Assembly (NCBI GenBank): GCA_023399355.1
Contig: JAEWQC010000083.1
Span: forward strand, 1 to 43,914
DNA: 43,914 bases
Origin: Bacillota bacterium
GTDB taxonomy: Bacteria; Bacillota; Clostridia; Acetivibrionales; DTU013
Direction: 5' to 3'
Shown: in pieces, positions 40,580 to 43,914 of the stretch
Layout: every line of letters begins with the position of its first letter
Numbering within the stretch: the first letter of the stretch is position 1
The notes under the pieces: generated by a model
What the model saw: only the letters and a program-made list of their open reading frames with translations
Database searches by the model: none
What the model was told of the DNA's origin: nothing
Translations under genes and position numbers: made by a program

Positions 40580-42598
40580 ATGATTCGGTTTACAGAAACG
40601 GGAATTAGGATACATGGCAGGGAGAAACCGTTGTACAGCGGTTCGGTGCATTACTGGAGAATGAAAAGAGAGAACTGGAATAAGGTATTGGACCATATCT
40701 GCCATATGGGCTTTGAAATTATAGAAACCTATATTCCATGGTCGGTCCATGAACATGAGGAAGGAAGGTTTGACTTCGGTGAAATAGAAAAAAACAAGGA
40801 TCTCGACGGCTTTTTGACCTTGTGCAAAGAAAAAGGACTGTATGTGATCGTCCGTCCGGGTCCCCATATTAACGCGGAAATGACGTTGTTCGGATATCCG
40901 GAGTGGATTTTGATGGATGAGGAAATTCAGGCGAAAAATCCATGGGGGACCACCGTGGTTTACCCTTTTGTGACAAAACAGTTTCCCATCCCCTCCTATG
41001 CAAGTGAGAAACTATACCGTAAGGCGGAGGGATATTTCATGCGGCTTCAGCCGGTATTAAAAAAGCATGCCGGTGAGAACGGATGCATCCTCCTGATCCA
41101 GGCGGATAACGAGACCTGCAACTTCTTCCGGGACAGACCCTATATCATGGATTATTCGGAAGCCTCCATTTCCCTCTACCACTTGTTTCTGGAAGACAGA
41201 TACAAGGAGCTCGGAGCGCTGAACACACTGTACCGCAGTTCATACGGGAGCTTTGAGGACATTCCGGCCCCCCGGGGATTCGCGGGGAAGGAAAAGGAAG
41301 ATTTGCCCTATTATTTTGATTGGGTGGAATATAAGGAATACCAGATTTTATATTCTCTGAAAAAAATGCTGGACATTATAGGAAAGCTGGAGCTGGGGAT
41401 ACCGGTTTTTCATAATTGCGCGTACCAGGATTATACACCCGTCTCCGTCCGGAGGGATGAAGAAATTGACGGGCTGGAGGTGGCGGGAATGGATGCCTAT
41501 CCCGAGCCCGGAGACACCCGGATGCTTCGCCGGCGCATCCGATATCTGGCAGGCAGCAGCAGGCTCCCCTATGTGCCGGAATTCGGCTCGGGCTCCTGGT
41601 TTGACAGAGAAGTCCTTCTCACCGCGGAGGAGGAGGAATTTGGCTATTTGTATGCTTTGATGAATGGCCTGAAGGCTGTTAACTTCTACATGCTGGCGGA
41701 GCGTGACCGTTGGACCGGCTGTCCTGTGACAAATGACGGGCGGGTCCGCAGGGCGTACTATGAGATGTTTCAATCCCTTATGAAAATGATGAAGGAAAAC
41801 GAAATCCGTCGATTTCAGCGGAAGCCTCGGATACTGGTGCTCAGAGATTATGACATGGGACGGTTCAGGGCATTGTATTCCCTTATGGACCCGAATACGC
41901 TGTCCTCCAACTGCTTCATCCAGGGCCCGGATATCCCGCAGGAGTTATTTGTTCCGGAGGTTGCGCCGGAGATGGAGCTGGAGGATCAACCGGGGAATTA
42001 TTTCGATGAGGTGTGGGTGGAAAAAATTACGGAGGTATTGGACCTGAACCACTGTGAGTATAACTTTTCGGACCGGTATTTGCCTGCGGAAAAATGGACG
42101 GAATATGATGCGGTTATCGCCTCAGCCTACAGTTTTATGGATTCCGGGATGCAAAAACAGCTTGTGGAGTTTTCAAAAATTAAAGGGAAAAAGCTGGTCA
42201 TCGGGCCTGCAATCCCATATCTGGACAGGAACTTCCAGAAGTGTGGCATTCTTGCAGCAGGCATAAACGCTGACGGCAGCGGTCCGATACAGGTAGTCCG
42301 TGATCCGGATACCTTTGATGCCGGGCAGTTGAGGAGCGGAAATCAATATACATGTACAAATCCCAGCATTGAAATATCGATACATAGAGATCCCGGGGCG
42401 GATGGCCGACATTTGCTGTATTTGGCCAACAGGGCTGCAACGGCGGAAAAGGCTGAATTGTTTTATGAAGGGACGTTTACATTCACTAAGGTATGGAAAG
42501 GCGCAGGATATGCTAAGGACGGCAGTTTTGCAGTCATTATGGGAGCACATACTGTGCAGATCTGGAGGGTGGAAAGGGAGGAGAGCGTGAATGATTGA
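40580..42598 (+). CDS. GH35-type beta-galactosidase, intracellular
   Basis: 672 residues. The barrel begins YSGSVHYWRMKRENWNKVLD and contains ETYIPWSVHEHEEGRFDF and YVIVRPGPHINAEM, the GH35 signatures. Acid/base Glu178 lies in QADNE and nucleophile Glu334 in YVPEFGSG. The C-terminal part (about 440-672) is a flavodoxin-like plus beta domain as in clan GH-A glycosidases. There is no signal peptide, so it acts on sugars taken up by the preceding ABC transporter. GGAGGAG precedes the ATG. Exact linkage and sugar are unknown; GH42 is a less likely alternative. Confidence 0.88.
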   Translation: MIRFTETGIRIHGREKPLYSGSVHYWRMKRENWNKVLDHICHMGFEIIETYIPWSVHEHEEGRFDFGEIEKNKDLDGFLTLCKEKGLYVIVRPGPHINAEMTLFGYPEWILMDEEIQAKNPWGTTVVYPFVTKQFPIPSYASEKLYRKAEGYFMRLQPVLKKHAGENGCILLIQADNETCNFFRDRPYIMDYSEASISLYHLFLEDRYKELGALNTLYRSSYGSFEDIPAPRGFAGKEKEDLPYYFDWVEYKEYQILYSLKKMLDIIGKLELGIPVFHNCAYQDYTPVSVRRDEEIDGLEVAGMDAYPEPGDTRMLRRRIRYLAGSSRLPYVPEFGSGSWFDREVLLTAEEEEFGYLYALMNGLKAVNFYMLAERDRWTGCPVTNDGRVRRAYYEMFQSLMKMMKENEIRRFQRKPRILVLRDYDMGRFRALYSLMDPNTLSSNCFIQGPDIPQELFVPEVAPEMELEDQPGNYFDEVWVEKITEVLDLNHCEYNFSDRYLPAEKWTEYDAVIASAYSFMDSGMQKQLVEFSKIKGKKLVIGPAIPYLDRNFQKCGILAAGINADGSGPIQVVRDPDTFDAGQLRSGNQYTCTNPSIEISIHRDPGADGRHLLYLANRAATAEKAELFYEGTFTFTKVWKGAGYAKDGSFAVIMGAHTVQIWRVEREESVND

Positions 42599-43280
42599 TG
42601 CCGGTGTGATCGTAGAGTACTTGAAACCGGAGATATGGACCAACCTTGGAGTTGTCGTCGCTCCGCTGACAGGCAGCGGAAAAGTCCTTCATATCCTGCA
42701 AATGGAAGATGGGTCCTGCAAAGCAATTTGTTCAGGACGGCAATTTTTGGATCAGGACTGTTCCATTGACGGGAATGGTGTAAACGTCAATCTTATATTT
42801 GAGAAGTATTGTGATATAATTGAAATAAGGGTGTATACGATTTCCGGACTGATGTCCTACTACAGGGAAATCCAGAAGCAGCCGGTCTATAAACGGGAAA
42901 TTGATGAATATTTGATCAGTTTGTATCGCTCCCAGGAAAATTCAGAGGGAATAAAGGTATATAAAAGAAATCCCAATGCGCCCCGATGCAGGTTGGAAAT
43001 TCTTGCAGCTCTTTTTGACAGACAGGTTTCCCAGGAGAGCGTGGTGGTATTTGTATGGCTGACAGACAGGAACAAGCTGTTTTTCAACAGCATTCTGGAG
43101 TTTTCCGGCAGAAGGCTGAAGCGTATATCCACATCCGACCGGTATGAAGAGGCGGAAGAAAAGTATGAGGTCATAATGGAACGGATACGGGAGGAGTTCC
43201 GGTGTATGGTGGTCCCAGTCAGGATGGAGCTGGACGAATATATTGCAAGAGTTAAACAGTTGAATGGCAGCAGACTTTAA
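42591..43280 (+). CDS. Unknown protein of the sugar operon
   Basis: 229 residues, overlapping the glycosidase gene by 8 bases with GGGAGGAG just upstream, so translationally coupled. The sequence starts MIDAGVIVEYLKPEIWTNLG, has beta-rich stretches to about residue 95, then a helical charged part (SDRYEEAEEKYEVIMERIRE). There is no signal peptide, membrane segment or recognised motif. I do not know the family. Position suggests a role in sugar use or its control. Confidence 0.75.
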   Translation: MIDAGVIVEYLKPEIWTNLGVVVAPLTGSGKVLHILQMEDGSCKAICSGRQFLDQDCSIDGNGVNVNLIFEKYCDIIEIRVYTISGLMSYYREIQKQPVYKREIDEYLISLYRSQENSEGIKVYKRNPNAPRCRLEILAALFDRQVSQESVVVFVWLTDRNKLFFNSILEFSGRRLKRISTSDRYEEAEEKYEVIMERIREEFRCMVVPVRMELDEYIARVKQLNGSRL

Positions 43281-43300
43281 TACATGAAGAGTTGAGAGGC

Positions 43301-43914
43301 ATGACAATGGGTTTGTGGAATAGGGTTGGAAAAAATAGTACGGGTGCCAAAAACCGTATATCACTCCGGTTTCGCTTTACCGGAGCGATGATTTTAATGA
43401 CCCTGCTTCCCGGCTTGCTCTTAACCCTGATTTATTTTGGAAATATAAAGGAATTTTACAAAGATAAAATCGAAGTATACCAGTTGAATACGATGGATAT
43501 GATGAAATCGAAGATGGAGTATATCGTCAATCAGGGCAAAATAGCCTCGGATCAGGTATTGGGGCTGACTGTCAATTCCTCCATATTCGGGAGCTACAAA
43601 GAGATGAATTCCTATCAGAAACTGGTGTTGTACCGGAATGTAAATTCGCTGCTGTCCAATATTCGAGTATCCAATGACTCCATTGACAATATTTACATGA
43701 TCGGATTTGATGAAAATTACTATACCTCCAATCCGGGCTGGAACAGGGAGGAATTCCTGAAAAACAGCCGGATCACGGCCAACAGCAGCAGGAATAAGGG
43801 GTACCTGATTACTGTTCCCACCCATGCAGCAGCCTACAAATATTCCAGTCCCGGTTCGGGAACTCCTCTGGTGGTCAGTCTGGTCAGCTTTTTAAACCGC
43901 AGCGAGGATAACCG
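43301..43914 (+). CDS. YesM-like sensor histidine kinase, N-terminal part (cut by window end)
   Basis: 204 codons are open to the window edge. A basic N-terminus (about 1-27) is followed by a membrane segment (MILMTLLPGLLLTLIYFG, about 30-47) and the start of an extracytoplasmic sensor domain (KMEYIVNQGKIASDQVLGLT, YRNVNSLLSNIRVSNDSIDN, IYMIGFDENYYTSN). This is the layout of YesM-type kinases that pair with AraC-type regulators and control sugar ABC importers. The kinase domain lies beyond the window. GAGAGGC precedes ATG 43301; ATG 43307 is an alternative. Confidence 0.8.
   Translation, partial: MTMGLWNRVGKNSTGAKNRISLRFRFTGAMILMTLLPGLLLTLIYFGNIKEFYKDKIEVYQLNTMDMMKSKMEYIVNQGKIASDQVLGLTVNSSIFGSYKEMNSYQKLVLYRNVNSLLSNIRVSNDSIDNIYMIGFDENYYTSNPGWNREEFLKNSRITANSSRNKGYLITVPTHAAAYKYSSPGSGTPLVVSLVSFLNRSEDN

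Overview
The window reads as a chromosomal stretch of an anaerobic Bacillota, most likely class Clostridia. The evidence is strong AGGAGG-type ribosome binding sites, two tRNA-sensing T-box leaders, an EFR1-type flavodoxin/ferredoxin, a DUF2975 plus small HTH pair, a YesM-type sensor kinase beside a sugar ABC importer, and spermidine synthesis through carboxyspermidine. The genus cannot be fixed from sequence alone.

Layout. 1-5.2 kb: tail of an unknown gene, a DUF1801 protein, a truncated old-yellow-enzyme remnant, a solitary rpoZ, a DEAD-box helicase with a 36-bp in-frame tandem repeat tail, and a lipoprotein. rpoZ and the lipoprotein gene share an unusual upstream element. 5.2-16.3 kb: the most unusual part, an accessory island. 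It holds a papain/C39-like cysteine peptidase, a small protein resembling that peptidase's N-terminal region, a 7TM-DISM hybrid kinase with two kinase modules and its LytTR regulator on the opposite strand, a partial beta-propeller protein, a C13/caspase-like peptidase, a 723-residue protein with two copies of a Cys-containing domain, and a small unknown protein. None of the plus-strand products has a visible signal peptide. I propose that this is a signal-controlled two-protease system of undescribed function.

16.3-24 kb: EFR1 flavoprotein, a 44-bp direct repeat, a HigBA-like toxin-antitoxin pair with twin operators, a fused gene remnant (small protein head plus AP2 tail), a FadR/GntR regulator with a 29-bp palindrome, a split transketolase, a GarR-like reductase, a VOC protein, and the DUF2975/HTH pair.

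24-36.7 kb: a T-box with an apparent CUC (Leu) specifier ahead of a fused TIM-barrel/acyl-CoA synthetase; mtnA plus a class II aldolase (thioribose or deoxyribose salvage); speA; DUF896; a second T-box and a divergent MetRS; and carboxyspermidine dehydrogenase and decarboxylase. speA and the last two genes belong to polyamine synthesis, but the step from agmatine to putrescine is not in the window.

36.7 kb to the end: a sugar-uptake operon with a binding lipoprotein, two permeases, an intracellular GH35-type glycosidase, an unknown protein, and the start of a YesM-like sensor kinase cut by the window edge. All function calls rest on motif recognition by eye; no searches were run.
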